In this document: in pieces, positions 63,748 through 64,000 of the stretch
Position numbering within the stretch: the first letter of the stretch is position 1
Layout: every line of letters begins with the position of its first letter
Assembly (NCBI GenBank): GCA_023423335.1
Contig: JAFAFU010000084.1
Location: forward strand, 62,001-126,000
DNA from: Bacillota bacterium
Lineage (GTDB): Bacteria; Bacillota; Clostridia; Lachnospirales; Lachnospiraceae
Reading direction: 5' to 3'
DNA: 64,000 nucleotides
Position numbers and translations under genes: made by a program
The notes under the pieces: model-generated
Seen by the model: the letters and a program-made list of their open reading frames with translations, nothing else
What the model was told of the DNA's origin: nothing
Database searches by the model: none

Positions 63748-64000
63748 ATGCGAATTCTCAAGGCTCTCTCTCCATCAGCTTGGGATATCAGGAACCGGAT
63801 AAGCTTACAAATTGATGATGGCGAGGTTCCAATGGACAACAACGCCACCGAAGGTGCACTGCGCAGCTTCTGTCTGCATAAACACAGATGGAAGCTGATT
63901 GATACCATTGAAGGCGCAAAATCAAGTGCTGTTATTTACAGCATCACAGAAACTGCCAAGGAGAACAATCCTAATCCGTTCCGGTATCTTGAGTATGTGC
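63748..64000 (+). pseudogene. IS66 family transposase C-terminal remnant
   Basis: This frame is open from ATG 63748 to the window end (84 codons) and encodes the typical end of an IS66 TnpC: DDGEVPMDNNATEGALRSF, then IEGAKSSAVIYSITETAKEN and NPFRYLEYV. The catalytic Glu after DNN is kept (NNATEG), but the N-terminal two thirds are missing; stops lie upstream of 63748. It is probably a decayed copy linked to the truncation of the binding-protein gene. Confidence 0.8.

Overview
The window looks like chromosomal DNA of an anaerobic, endospore-forming Lachnospiraceae-type clostridium (relatives of Lachnoclostridium or Anaerocolumna). The basis is gene content and order: an ireB-ruvX-DUF1292-fur-rnj-mltG-trmR-U32 run like the Bacillus/Clostridium yrzL-yrrK-yrzB...yrrLMN region, a SigK-type sporulation sigma factor, an LCP protein, a thiI/cysteine desulfurase pair, strong GGAGG ribosome-binding sites, and sigma-A promoters of the TTGACA/TATAAT type. 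No rRNA, tRNA, CRISPR array or intact prophage was seen.

Layout. 1-8.6 kb: ACT/UPF0210 pair, PepD-type dipeptidase, LCP protein with an acidic tandem repeat, M23 peptidase, cysteine desulfurase and ThiI. 8.6-17.4 kb: a divergent HPr-like gene lacking the catalytic His, then MtaB, IreB, RuvX, DUF1292, Fur, RNase J, an MltG-like stub, TrmR, a U32 protein and SigK. 17.4-28.2 kb is the most unusual region: a promoter, a structured leader, a YezD-like (DUF2292) small gene and a terminator, followed by nitrogenase-like H, cysteine synthase, nitrogenase-like K and D subunits, a SsuABC-type importer, a NifB-like radical SAM protein and an HD protein. 28.2-31.5 kb: an ABC-2 exporter and an ABC-F ATPase. 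32-50.2 kb: one large type IV pilus locus (PilB, PilT, PilC, major pilin, prepilin peptidase, PilM-PilN fusion, PilO-like, four prepilin-like proteins, a 1631-residue secreted DUF5057-type protein). 50.2-64 kb: GtrA, an RlmI-type methyltransferase, FolC, DUF5050 protein, PheA, HtrA, two tandem MutS-like ATPases, a divergent XRE regulator/45-residue ORF pair, an alpha/beta hydrolase, and a substrate-binding protein gene cut short beside an IS66 transposase remnant.

How it works together. The nitrogenase-like D subunit keeps counterparts of both FeMo-cofactor ligands (Cys283, His452), both catalytic subunits keep three P-cluster-type cysteines, and a NifB-like enzyme is encoded nearby. This indicates a cofactor-bearing reductase, not a protochlorophyllide- or F430-type enzyme. 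Cysteine synthase inside the unit and a sulfonate-type importer point to reductive release of sulfur from an imported small molecule, in the manner of methylthio-alkane reductase (MarBHDK). The substrate is inferred, not shown.

Two families of dispersed non-coding elements were also seen: a hairpin abutting the ribosome-binding site (near 1781, 23072 and 27661, perhaps also 63011) and a long CAAGAGGC/GCCTCTTG hairpin (27340 and 61849).
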